A stretch of 64,000 nt of DNA from Cynocephalus volans. Lineage: Eukaryota; Chordata; Mammalia; Dermoptera; Cynocephalidae. The stretch lies in contig NC_084462.1 in NCBI RefSeq assembly GCF_027409185.1, positions 181,588,071-181,652,070 of the forward strand. Reading direction: 5' to 3'. Both the position numbers and the translations under genes were made by a program. The notes under the pieces were generated by a model, which was not told where the DNA came from, searched no databases, and worked only from the letters and a program-made list of their open reading frames with translations. This document shows positions 25,801 through 39,500 of the stretch, one piece after another; within the stretch, counting starts at the first letter, position 1, and every line of letters starts with the position of its first letter.

Positions 25801-28800
25801 ACTGACTCGATTTTTCCAATCCCCCTACTACTGGAAACTAAAGATATTTATTCCAGACAAAGCTTTCTCAAATGTCTAAACATAAAGCAACTTGCCGGAA
25901 ATTCTCCCCTCCCCTTGAGTTTTAAAATATCACACTCTAGGAAGCAACAGTAAGAATTCTAATATAAGACATACATCTTACACCGAGAAAATTGTTACTC
26001 AACAAAGAAAGTGATTAAGTAGGTTCTTTAAAAAGCAAAATGTTGGCTTACTGGTAAAAAGAATATCATAAATAAACTAATAAAACTTAGTGGTTGTTTC
26101 AGTTGGTTGTATTTGATACCCAATCCTCCTTTGTTAGATATACATAAATACACACACAGGATCACAGTAAAGAATCTACAAAGGAACACCTCATTTACCC
26201 AGGCTATTTGGAATAAGGTGCTTAATAAGTAAAATTTCCAGATAAGTGAGATTTATTCCTTGAACATAAACCCCTTTTCTATTGTAACCATTTTAAAAAG
26301 AAATCTTAAAAACGTCTGATTTACTTTCCTACCTTCGAAATCAGTGTTTGCTGAAGTGGCACGGTCACCACAATCCTTGACGCGGCTGTGCTCTCTCTAA
26401 CCTCTCTTGGGGAATCTGAAGGATCGTGGCTCTTTGCTCAGACTGCTCTTTTTTGTTGTTGTTCTCATGCACATGTTTTATATTTTCAGTCCCCTCCCTC
26501 ATTATTGGATTGTCACCTGCCACTTTCTGCTTCTGCCGGTGTGCCAAGTTCTAGAAACTCCTTCTATCTAACAGCTCTATTTTTAATGGTTTTAGGCCAA
26601 GAAACCAGATAACTAAGTCTGTTAGAATCATACTTAAAACAAGATTAGATTACTGACTGAGAAGCTTACTTATGAACAAAACAGGTAACTTATAAGAAAT
26701 ACCATATATCCAGATATCAGGCAATCTCCTATTTTCCCAAAAAGACCCAAGGTTTTTTTTTTACCAACTTGTATACATCAACTTCTACTATTTATTTTTT
26801 AGTAATTTACTATCACACACATATTTTAAATCACATAATAAAATATATTAATTTTGATATAATACCTTTTCCCACCTCTCCTACCATAAAAATAATTTTA
26901 TTTGAACTGTTCATATATATCAACACCATTTTCTTCTTCATCACAAATAGCTTCTCGATCTAAAAGTTTTCCATTGCACATCATCTTCGGTTTGGCCTAA
27001 ATTGTTTGAGATAATACAGCGGCTGTCACTAAAATTCTATTCCAAGTCACAGGCAGTCATTCATACGACATTAGGGCAGTTGATTTTTTTTTTTCATCTG
27101 TCTTCTAGGTATAATGTGATCTGTTAAACACTCACTGTGTTGCTTTCTTAGTGATATTTACAAGGTTCGCTTGTCCTGACATCTAACATAGCCATGAGGT
27201 CAGACCCCCAGGAACGATTTGCTCAGTGTGGGCCACCCACCTGCCTCTTTTTCTCCTGTTTCCCTCGGGTGACCTCTATAAGCACAAAACCAGCCTTGAC
27301 TGAGGGCATCTCAGGAGAACATGCTTTCCTAAACAGTGCTTTACTGTTCAAGCGAAAGGAAACGAACAAGCACCCTGAACATGAGAGACTTTGAAAGGAT
27401 CCAAACAGGAGATTGCCTCTCACGTGAGGGATTATTCTGAGGCACAGAACAGAATGTGGAGCAATGGGAGAACCCGGGAGAAGAATGAGCCTGGGAGTGA
27501 GAGGGGCTGCATGCAGCGACCCCAGGTGAGGAGGTCTGAGCTGGGGGTGCTCTGCTGCCTTCGGTGCCATCCCTGTCCAATCACACGGTCACTCAGGCCT
27601 TGTGGCTTCACTTCCTGTTCGCAGCCATGTTCTGAGTAGATGCGATTACCAGAAACATGCCTCTGGTGAGAGAGATGGTCCTGTACTGTATTTATACACA
27701 ACTACTACTGCACTACGGCGACTAATGATTTTGAGAACTACCACAAAGCTTATGTGAACTACGACTTTTAAAAGGATCTTAAATTAGCTTTCAAATTATT
27801 CTACGTACCTTGTATTAGCTCATAAATATTCATGTCCATAAGTTCACATATTAGTGCAAGAGAACCAGATTTTCTGTCACTGAAGAAAAAAGCAAGTTTT
27901 TAAAATGTTTTTTTCTTGTCTTAATCAGAAAATATAATCAGATATTTAATTCATTTGTAAACACTTCTGGTAAACATAAGGCACTCCCACATCAGACAAA
28001 GACTGCAGCATAAGACTGCAGTGTAATTATTGAAATAGTATAGGTTTTGATTTTAAATCAATATTTCAGGTAAAGTTAATTTAAAGTACTAGTATGCTAT
28101 TTAAGCTAAATTCTAAAAGCCCTTTAAAAAAAGGAGAGAGAGATGCCTTGAAAATACCAAATTAACTATCAGTAGAAAGAAGAAAAGAGGTTGGGGAATT
28201 GGCAAAGCAAAACAATAAAAGAAAAAATAATTAAATTCATGCTCTGAGACTGCAGATTTAGTTTTAAGTTACCTAGCTTATTTCCATGTAATTGGGATAA
28301 ATTGCAACGGGAGAGCAAAAACCAAAAACCAGTCAGGAGAAAAAGAGAGACAGCCAAGTCACAGCACACCCACATGTTATCCAGGCCTGACACTGAGTGG
28401 TGACAGCGGCCTCTGGCTGAGCCACCAGCCTCTCCTGATTTCAATCGGACCCTTGAAAGGGTTCCCTGAGCCCTGAGCAGGGAAGCCCATGTCATCTAAG
28501 CCCCTGCTCTGGGTGCTTTCTATCCAGCTGGAAGGACAACCACTGCCTCTCAGGGCTGTTCTGAGGCCCATATGAGCATCTGGACAGAAGTGCTTTGTGA
28601 AGTCGTGTAAAGCACTATTTATAGTAATGCAAACTGTAGTCTCTGGACCTGGCCCAAACTGACTTCTAAGAACACTGCAGGCCGGGAGGCCACACAGCTA
28701 TGACAAGACATTTCATTCTGAGTTTAAAATTGTTCCATCCTCTGACTAAACTCTACTGCACTTTAACTGGCAGGGACCGTAGTTCCTCAGCTGATTTTAT

Positions 28801-31800
28801 AGGCCAGGCTCCCTCCAGAGCTGCAATGAGGCTTCTACACCGAGGTGCACCTTCTCAGAGTGGTAGTGCTGTTGTAGCCCACAGAAAAGCAGGTTCCAAC
28901 ACCCCCTAGCCCAACCGCTCGGCTCAGTGAGGTCTGGAAGCACTGCATGGAGCTGCCAGGGAGGAGTTCTGAGCCTGGGCAGGCACCCAGGGACAAGCTG
29001 TGCTCTGCCCTCTCGCTCGGTAGGTAAACCTTACGGAAACTATTTTATAGTTTTTCAGAAACGAAAAATCCCCTGAAATGATAGTAATTATAGTAAGAGA
29101 GGCTATAGGAGACTGCAGAGATGGCAACTGGTGGGGACAAAGTAAGAACAGACAATCCCTGAAATAACACCACTCTACTTTCCCAGGGGGTCATAATTCA
29201 CACCAGAGGCCTCAGGAGTCTCACTGAGCTACAGCAGATGAACCATTTGAAGGGCATATGTTCTTATGATATGGAGTCATGTAAATGAAGGTATTTCCTC
29301 ATTAGGAATCAGATATACACTTGTCTGAATAAAAATGTGACGTAAGATGAAATGAAAATTGTTACTCTCTGAGCCACAAAGCAAATATTGAAAATATCTA
29401 CAATGGTTTTCTTTCTTAAAAAGAGATTTAATCATTATCAAATTTAGATAATTTTTCAAGCTCCAAATATACTTACAAAACCACTTCATGCAACATAAGA
29501 ATGTTTGGGTGCGGGTTCAGGCGCCTCAGTGCTTGTATCTCTCGTAGATTGTTCACCTGCTCGATACTATTGTGTACGTAAAAATAGATAACTATTTTAC
29601 AATTTAGGCCAACTTTAAAATTAGGGTTATGAAATCATCATTTATTATGCACAATTGTAATTTCAAAACTCACAAATATTTTATGCAAGCTAATCAAGTT
29701 CTACTTCTCTCACTAGAAACTAAAGTTTAAGCATATGTCATTTCTGCATTATCTCATAAAAATCAAGGTTCTTATACATTAGGATATACATTAAAACTTT
29801 TCCCATTAAGATCCTGAAAGAATTCTTTCTTTCACATATTAATAAACATAAAAATAGTTATTAAAATTTGATTAAAATTATTATTAATATTTATTAATCA
29901 TTAAGATTAGTAATTAAAATGTATTAATCTGTTTATGGGAGCAATGCATATACTATTTGAAAACAAACATTTCAAAGTTCCAGGAACAGACCCACCCCTC
30001 CTTCTTATCTTTAATGAAGCCTGTACTTTTTTTCCATTTCATTCACACGGTGACAGGTGTTCTCTTGGCAGGTATATCTTATTGCAGACTCTCCATTATG
30101 AAGACTGCTCTCTGCCTGACACCATGTTCATATCCAAAAGCACGCCAATACAAGTACAATCAGGCTCAAGACTGGAGGCTGGCTGTAACTGACCTCCAGA
30201 CAGACCACTTTCAAGAGCACGCCTCCCCATGGTGAGTCTGGGGGGTCATACCCAGCGGAATGGTTCAATCCACCAAAGACTTCCATATCGGAGGTTCCAA
30301 AAGAAACTAACAGTGAGAATATTGTTTTTTCTTTCAACTGGCAGAAGTCTGTTCTACAAACGTTTAACATATAGTGGAAAGCTCAGCATTTTGTTTGGTT
30401 ACTCAGAGGGTAGTTATACCCAATTAGTATATTATTGTAGTTTTAAATCAATATCGCAGGATATTTTAAGTCACTCTCATGCCAGCCACCAAATGGGAGA
30501 TTGATATGTAAGAATAACCTGAAGATAGCACAGCCTGAATAGTCTGAGTAAAAGAATATTTCTGACTAAAAGTGTTAGGCCCCTTTTTCATCACTGTCCC
30601 CAACTTCCTCCCTCACATCCAGGATGGAATACAACATGTTAGCAACTGCACCCCAAAACCAATCAGAAAAGACATGGCCCAAACCAGGCACTAACCTAGG
30701 GGAGGCCTGGGGAGTGCTGGGCGAGGGGCCAGGCAGCGCCCAGGAGGCTCAGGACAGCAGCCATTTGCCAACTACAACATGAGTCATTCCGACTCTAATA
30801 GCCATCATGGCCTTCCTGGTGTGTACAGGAACCAGAGCATGACCCTGTCTGTTTATTATGTCTTCTCACGCCTCCTCGGCTTATTACGCACCCCATCTGC
30901 TCCTCACCAGTACCCTGGCCCACAGAGCCAATGCCTCCTCTAAATGCCTCTAGGACAGCACTTCCCAAAATACGTCCCACATAACAATTATTTCTCTGGA
31001 AAATGCTTTATGAGGAAATTTCATGTTCAAAAAGTTAGAGAAATAGGCCCACTCTAGTGCCTCTTCGAGAGCCACATTTACAGTTGATATTAAAAGCTCT
31101 CAAAAGCCCTACAGAGTAAAAAAATATATAGTTTACCTTTATTTAAACCAACATTTCCTGAACTTTTTGGCCCCGGGATCTTTTCATCACATGCTATCTA
31201 GTTACCATTCTACAGAAGAATAGGGTTCCAGATAATACACCACCCCAGAACATCCTTTGTGTGACATGTTGGAAATAGCTTTTTTTCTTGGGGCAAGGGA
31301 GGTAAATAAAGAAAAAGAAGTAAAACTTTTCTTTGGGGATATTTATATAATGGATAATAGAGCATCTTTTAATCTCCTTCTTGTGATCTGCATTAGGAAG
31401 AGGCCAGGGAGGCTCTTAATCATGGTCCCTGAGGCCAAGGCCTCTAAAGAACCCCCACCACTCCACCTGGTGACTGTCAAGCCTTTGCCCATGGCATGCA
31501 GATCAGTGGTTCTCAACTGTGGAGGAGTCTGCTCCCCAGGAGACATTTGACAATGTCTGGAGACATTTTTAGTTGTCACAAGTTGGGGAGGAGGTGATAT
31601 CAGCATCCAGTGGGTAGAAGCCATGAATGCTGCTAAATACTCTATAACATAAAAGGCAAAAAAAAAATAATCCGGGCTAAAATGTCATTAGTGCTGAGGG
31701 TGAGAAATCTTGCTTTAGGTAGAAAGAACAAGAAACTAACTGGAGCTAGCAGTCATTCCAATATTTGAACACCCTATCTGAAAAATTAGTTTTAGAACTG

Positions 31801-34800
31801 CATAGTCAAATAGCCATGTTATTTAGACTTATACCTATTCTTCTCATCTGTAATATGAAACCAGTTATCACACCCCAAAATGTATTTTGCTTATTGCAGT
31901 CAGAATTTTTTCATATATCCACAGGCATTTACTGAGAAATAATGAACTGAAACAAATATTTAGGAAGGCTCATCTATCTGGGTATTGCTAGATACCGGAC
32001 CTAGCAACTGTTCAAATAACAGGGCTTAATAAAATTTAAATCAACTCTCTCTTCTAAAAATCATGAAAAAAAAAAATCTAAAGATACTAGAAGTAACCAT
32101 TTTTCTTTGCCTTGGACTTGCTTTGAATTTTGTGTTCAGGTAACAGTTTGCAGGTTTTTTTTACTGTTCTGTTGGAAACAAAAAATCATGGTACTGAACC
32201 TAAGAGGAATGTGGGCAGCCTCTGCTTCAAAAGAACCAGATGATATCTACTGTAAATGTAATTTTCCACAACTGGAAAAAATTATAATTACCTGGACTCA
32301 GTCTTTAAAAATTTTTTTTAAAGATTATGAAATTTCAACATTTGATTTTATTGGAAGGATTTTTATGAAAAATAAGTTTATCTAACTAATACAATCTGTC
32401 GTAAGAAAGCCTTCAATTAAGGTGAAGGTGAAAAAGAAATGGTTATATTAATATTAGACAAAATAGATTACAATATAAAGACTATTATACTACTTATGAT
32501 TTCCTGATGATATAAAGGGTAAATACATCAGGAAGGCATGACAAATTATAAACGTGTCTGTGCTTCATAACAGAGCTTCAACGTACATGAAGTAAAAACT
32601 GACAGAACTAAAGAAAGAAAGAGTTGGAGATTTTAACTCTCTTCTCCCATAAATTAGATATGAACAATCTTTCAAAAAATCAGTAAAAATAGAGAATATC
32701 CTAACAATATTATTAAGCACCTTGACCTAACTGACAATTATAAAACAGTATATTCAGCAACTTCAGATAAAATATTCTTTTTAAGTATAATGGAACATTC
32801 ACCCACACAGACAATGTGCTGGATCAAAAGATAAGTCTCAATAAATTTCAAAAGACTGAATACTTTACAGAACATGTTCTCTGACCATAATGAAATTAAA
32901 CAGAAATCGGTAACAGTAAGCTATTTAGAAAAGCTGTGGAATATACTATAAAGCATATGTACCTCACAGGGCCTGGTTTTCCAAAGTCTTGCAGTTTCAA
33001 ATATTGACCTTGTGGAAGATTGGAAATTTTCCTCAGGCTATAAGTCTCTGGTGTAAGATAAGGATTTGTGGCACAGCAAGGTTGCTGGCTCAAGGACAGA
33101 CTAGTTACTGATTGTTATGTAAAGATACTAAGAAATTGCTGTAAGATCACTTAATTATCTACGGGAATGTCATCTGGCTTGTTTCACTGAAAGTTGACCA
33201 GACTATATTGTTAAACTATAATCCCACCTTTGTTCTCTTCCTGTAACTTCCTGGTCTGGAAAATAAATGCAGGAAGAGAACCCCAATTCGGCATTAATTT
33301 CCTGAGGAAGGGATGCCTCTTGCTGGAGGGTCTCAGGGAAGTTAACCACTTCGGGGCTTCTCACTGCTCAGTAGAGACAGGCTTTGAGTAATCCTTTGCA
33401 TCTCCATCACCCAGGGGAAGTGGGGTGACAAATCCTTGGGGGGGTGAAGCAACACAAAGCAATGAAAAGCCCCAAATATTTGGAAATTAAACAATACACT
33501 TGTAAATAATCCATGGGTAAAGAAGAAATCACAAGGAAAATTAGAAAACATTTCAAACCAAATAATAAAGAAAACACAACATATCAAAATTTATGGGATG
33601 CAGCTAAAATAGTGCTTAGAAGGATATTTATGGCTTTAAATGCCTATATTAGGAAGGAAGAAAAGGTTAAAATCAATTATCTAAGTGTCCACCTTAACAA
33701 ACTTGAATAAGAAGAGTAAATTAAATCCAAAGTAAGGAGAAGAAAAATAATAATAAAGAAAAGAGCAGAAACCAATGAAATAGAAAACAAATAATAGAGA
33801 AAATTGACAAAGCCCAAAGTTGGCTTCTTGAAAAGATTTAAATAATTGATAAAACCCTAGCAAGATTGATGGAGAAAAAAGACATAAAACACTACACCAG
33901 GGCCGGCCCGTGGCTCACTCGGGAGAGTGTGGTGCTGATAACACCAAGGCCCCGGGTTCAGATCCCATATACGGATGGCCGGTTCGCTCACTGGCTGAGC
34001 GTGGTGCTGACAACACCAGTCAAGGGTTAAGATCCCCTTACTGGTCATCTTTTAAAAAAAAAAAAAAACACTACACCAACCAATATCAGGAATGAAAGAG
34101 GAATCACTACAATTAGATATTAAAAAAATAATAAGGCAGTATTATGAACAACTGTATTCCAATAAATGACAATTTAGATTATATGGACAAATTCCTTGAA
34201 ACACATAATTACCAAATCTGATGCAAAATAAAACTGGAAATTGAAACAGCCCTATCAAAGAAACAATTTTTTATCAAAAACCTTCCAACAAATGATGGAA
34301 GTGTTCTAAAATGGGATTGTGGTGATATTTACACAACTGTATAAATTTCCTAAAACTCATTTACAATGGTTGGATTTTATGATATGCAAATTATACTTCA
34401 GTAAAGCTTTTTAAAAATCTTATGAAAATCCTTCCAAATTATCTGGCATAGTTCTTTAATATTCCATGGTATAGATGTACCTTGATGTTATCACTCATTT
34501 CACTACTTCATTTTTTTATTATAATGATAAAAACATTTTTAAAATTATAATATTATAATAGACATCATGGGGGGGAACCCTGCCCACAAAGAAAACTCTT
34601 AGACCAGATGATTTCACTGGTGAATTATTTCAAACATTTAAGAAAGAAATACTCTTACATAAACTTTTTCAGAAAAAAGAGGAGGAATGAACACTTCCCA
34701 ACTTGTTCTGTAAGGCCAGGAAAAAAAGCCTTATTCAAAAACCTAAAAAGACTTTTTACAGGAAAAGAAAATTATCCCTTATGAGCATAAATACAAAAAT

Positions 34801-36502
34801 ACTCAACAAAATATCAAATCCAGCAATATGTAGAAAGGATAATATACCATGAATAAGTGAGGAATCCCAGTTAACCCAGGAATGCAAGGTTGGTTTATTT
34901 TCAAAAATGAATCAATGCTATCCACCATAAAGCAGAATAAAGAAAAACAAAAATTTCAATAATTACCAAAAAAATTCAACAAAATTCAACACCAATTCAT
35001 TATAAAAATTCTAAGTAAACTAGTTATGAAAAAGTACTTTATCAATTTGATAAAAGACATCTACAGCTAACATCATACTTATAAAGGTGAAATATTGAAT
35101 GCTTTCCCCTTACTTGTGTTCAACATTCTACTGAAAATCCTAGCTAGTGAAAAAGGCAAGAAAAAACTCATAAACAATGGGAAAAAAGAGCAAAACTGTC
35201 CCTATTTTCAGGTGACATATTTCTTTAAGTAGAAAATCCTAAGAAATCAACAAAAAAGTACTAGAACTAAAAAGTGAATTTAGCAAGGTCTCAGGATACA
35301 AAGTCAACAAACAAAAATTAATTGCATTTCTACATACTTGTAGCAAACAATGGGAAAATAAAAATTTTTTAAAATTCCATTTACAATGGTGTTATAAAAT
35401 ACAAAATACTTAGAAATATACTTAACGAAAGACATGTAAGACCTCTACAGTGAAATTACAAAACATAGCTGAGAGAAACAACAGAAAACTGAAATAAATA
35501 GAGATGGTTATAACATGTTCATGAATTTCAAAGTTCAATATTGTTAAGATATGAATTCTCACCCAAACTGATCTACAGATTCAACACAATCCCACTCATC
35601 TCAGTAGGTTTTGTTTTTTAATAGAATTGACCAGATGGGGCTGGCCAGTTAGCTTAGTCAGTTGAGGCACAGCCTTATAACACCAAGGTCATGGGTTCAG
35701 ATACCTGTACCAACTAGCCACCAAAAAAAAAAGAATTGACAAGCTGATTCTAAAAATGTACATGGAAATACAAAGGACCTAGAATAGGCAAAATCGTCTT
35801 TAAAAAGATGAACGAAGATGGAAGACTTAAATTAGCTGACTTCAAAACTATTAAGCTACATTAATCAAACCAGGATGGTATTGACATAAGGACAGTCAAA
35901 GAGATCAATGAAACAGAACAGAGAGTCCAAAACAGATCTACACCTTTGCAGTCAATTGACTTTTGACAAAACAATACAATAGGGGAAAGAAAGGTCTTTT
36001 TAACAAATGGGGCTGAAACAACTGGATATCCATTTGGGGGAAAATAAAATGATCCCTGACCCCTACACCTTCACTATATACAAAAATTAATTCAAGATGG
36101 ATCATAGACCTAAATGTAAAAGTTAAAACTACCAGGCTTTTTAAAGAAAACATAGGTGGATATATTCACAATCTGGGGGTAGGCAAAGATTTCTATGACA
36201 GAGAACAGGAAACAATAACCATAAAAAAAAATTCCATAAATTGTATTTCATTGACATTAAAAACTTCAGCACATCAAAAGACACCATAAAGAAAATAAAT
36301 AGGCAAACCACAAATTGGGAAAAACTAATTGCAAAACCTATCTGGTATGCAGAACATATAAAGAATTATAATTCGGGCCGAGCCCGTGGCGCACTTGGTA
36401 GAGTGCTGCGCTGGGAGCGCGGCGACTCTCCCGCCGCGGGTTCGGATCCCATATAGGAATGGCCGGTGCACTCACTGGCTGAGTGCTGGTCACGAAAAAG
36501 AC

Positions 36503-36533
<31 letters not shown>

Positions 36534-39500
36534 ATTATAATTCAATAAAAAGACAAATTGCTTAAATTTTTAAATGGGCAAAAAACCTGAATAGACATTT
36601 CACAAAAGAAGATACACGAATGGCCAATAAGCACAGGAATAAGTGTTCATCATCATTAATCATCAGGGAAGTGGAAACTAAAACCACAATGAGAGAACAA
36701 TATACTCACCACAATGGCTTAAATTTAAAAGACTAACACCACCAAATGCTGGTGAGTATATGGAGCAACTAGAACTTTTATTCTTTCCTGCTGGGAATAT
36801 AAAAAGCTACAATCACTTTGTAAAAAGGCTTGGCAGTTTCTTACAAAGTTAAACATACACCTACCCTTTGACCCAGTGATTCTATTTCTAGGTAATTACC
36901 TAAGAAAAATAAAAATATTCATCAGCCAGCTGAAGGAGGGAGGGAGGGAGGGAGGAAAGGAAGGGAAGGAAGGAAGGAAGGAAGGAAGGAAACATATAAT
37001 CACAAGAAGTCTTATTTAAGAATTTCATGGCAGCTTCATTGATAGTAGCCCAAAACTAGAAACAATCCAGAAGTCCATTAACAGGAGAACAGATAAACAA
37101 ATGGTGTTGCAGTCATAAATTTGGATGAATAATACTCAACATTTAAAAGGTATAAACTACTGATAAAGACTTTACACTGAGCTAAACGAGCTAGACTAAG
37201 AGTACCTATTATGAAATTCCATTTAATATGAATGTCTAGAAGAGGACAAAGGGGAAAAAAAAAAAAAACCCCACCACCACCAGAATAGTAGTTGCCTGGG
37301 ATGGAGGTGGGAAACTGCAAGGAGATATGAAGGAATTTTCTAGGGTGACAAAATGTTCTGTATCTTGATTGCATGGGAATACCCATTTGTCAACATTGTA
37401 CAGTTAGGCTATGTACACTTCAACGGATACAAATTTTACCTTAAAAAAAGAGAACTGGATAATGTTACGGACTGCATATCTATGTCCCCCAAAATCCATA
37501 TGATGAAACCATAACCCCTAACGGGGATGGTATTAGGAGGTAGTGCATTTAGGAGGTAATTAGGTCATGAGGGTAGGCTCTCATGATGGGATTAGTACTT
37601 TTATAAGAAGAGACTGGAGAAAGCCTGATTCCTCTCTTTCTGCTCTCTCCCATGCAAGGACACAGCAAGACGACGATCATCTGCAAATCATGAAGCAGGC
37701 CCTCACTAGACGCCAGATCTGCTGGCACCTTGATCTTGGACTTCCCAGCCTCCAGAACTGTGAGAAATAAATGTCTGTTGTATAACCAAGTCTACGGTAA
37801 TTTGTTATAGCAGCTCAAACTATACTAAGACAGATAACAGTGACCAAGTAGAGGACTAGGTGGAGGTATAGATTAAATAAAAATCATAGGGTTGTTAATT
37901 CTGGCTGCGAGGTACATGGTATTTGTTACTGTTAACTTTGTATGTGTTTGAAATGTTCCATATAATATTCTTTTTAAGTAAAAAGCTTCTACAGTGACTC
38001 ATGAATTTCTTGACTTTTTTTTTTTTAAACGGGCAGCCACCAGAACCAGAATAAGTTCAGAGCAAATCCCTCTTGCCTTCGTTTTCATTTACAACATTAC
38101 AAAAAAGACTTTTTATTTTTATAAAAGTAATTTGAGGACTACTTAGAGATGTGACTTGAGAAAAACTGTGTACCAAGTCTAGACCTGACCGCAACACTAT
38201 GTTCTGCAGCAGAGAAGAACACTGGAAAGAATACAGGCTCTGGACCTGCACAGACCTAGGATCCAGGCTCAGCTCTACACTTGCTAGCTGGGTGACATGG
38301 GGCAGGTTGGGGAACTTAATCTCTCAGTTCTCTAATCTGAAAGACAGTGACAACAGCATCATTCTCTAGGGTTGCAGTGAGGATTAAATGACACATGTAT
38401 TTGACTGACCTAGTACTCTTCACGGCACCAGATGCTTAGTGAACAACTGCTGTAATCCTCATTACTTTCATTACTGTTATCTCTTCAATTTTCAAAACAG
38501 TCTTCGAACTCCACTAACTTGTATTACCTGTTATGGAAGTGTTGATTTATATGGCAAGTTGCTTGATTTCCATGTGCCACCATTGTGCTAAGTGCTTTAC
38601 CTGTATTATTTAATTTGACCCTCACAATAACCTTATGAAGTAGGTACTGTAGTTATCCCCATTGTATAAATAAAGAAACTGAGGCACAGAGAAATTTAGG
38701 AATTGTCCGAGATCACATAACTAAAAATGGAAGAGCTGCCAGTTCTATCTTTAGAGTTGGAACTAGTAACACTATGCTGACTAGGTTTGGCAGCTGTGTG
38801 TTAATCTTACTGCTTCCGTGCACACAGAGAGATCCTACAAATACCAAGACTAGGGATTTTTTTTTTTAAAAGAGACTCATTCTATTTCTTTGTAATATTT
38901 CTATAGGAAAAATACAGAATAAAATCATAGCAAAAGAGAATCTATTCTTAATTGTGTACTTTTGGTGAATATAGGTGGGAGAAAATTCTGAACATATGCC
39001 AAAAAAGATATCAAGAGGACTTGGTCTTGTCGCAAACCTCAGGCAAGTAACTGACTGCATTATTCCTAAACCAAGGCTTCGAGTAACTCAGGAGGAACAC
39101 AACCCTCAGAAGCTGAAAGTATCCTTCCTAATACAGTATTAATGCATTGCGTGGTTTTTCATTTTTGTTTTTGTTCAGTTTTGCTTTTTTAACCTTACCT
39201 GAACTTCATATTACCAAAGATTATTGCAAAAGTCATCAATTTCTATTTCAATTAAAGCAGAAGGAAAGGAGTGGAAGTAAAACCTGGAGGAGGTAGGGGT
39301 CAGAGGCTCTAAGTACCAACCTCATTCTGCCCGAGTGAGTCAGTGTGATTTTCCTCTGTTAATGCTTCACGTTCCTCAGACCACCACACAACTGTGCAAA
39401 GTGACTTTGAGGATTCATTCAGACAATGGTAAGTAAGCAGAAATGGATTTTTAAAGGTATCTAAAATTAACTTCGAAATTACTATTCAAGTGAATAAGAT

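Larger units (their letters stand above)
21040..27808 (-). other. MOK: MOK intron 4
   Basis: 6.8 kb. It contains a ~100-bp-period minisatellite (21905-22270), a MER5A-like fragment (22745-22896), an L2 3' end (24118-24560) and two adjacent MIR copies (25108-25530). The interval 26336-26560 is open on the minus strand before a donor-like site, a weak alternative-exon candidate. The remainder is AT-rich and unique. Confidence 0.6.
32400..37448 (+). mobile_element. 5'-truncated L1 (ORF2 remnant to 3' end), with nested insertions
   Basis: L1 ORF2-like DNA appears in order, for example tttggaaattaaacaataca (33478), then agaccagatgatttcactgg (34602), gttaacccaggaatgcaagg (34870) and attgacttttgacaaaacaa (35955). 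The 3' region follows. Stops and frameshifts throughout mean it is not coding. It is broken by an LTR, a foreign L1 tail, three SINEs and a GGAA tract. Confidence 0.8.

Noticed and set aside
18197-29476. Introns 7 and 3 both measuring 1,597 bp
   Set aside because: Their sequences are unrelated; the equal length is chance.
35938-36456. Functional L1 ORF2
   Set aside because: Reading frames are broken by stops, frameshifts and a SINE; only short remnants remain.
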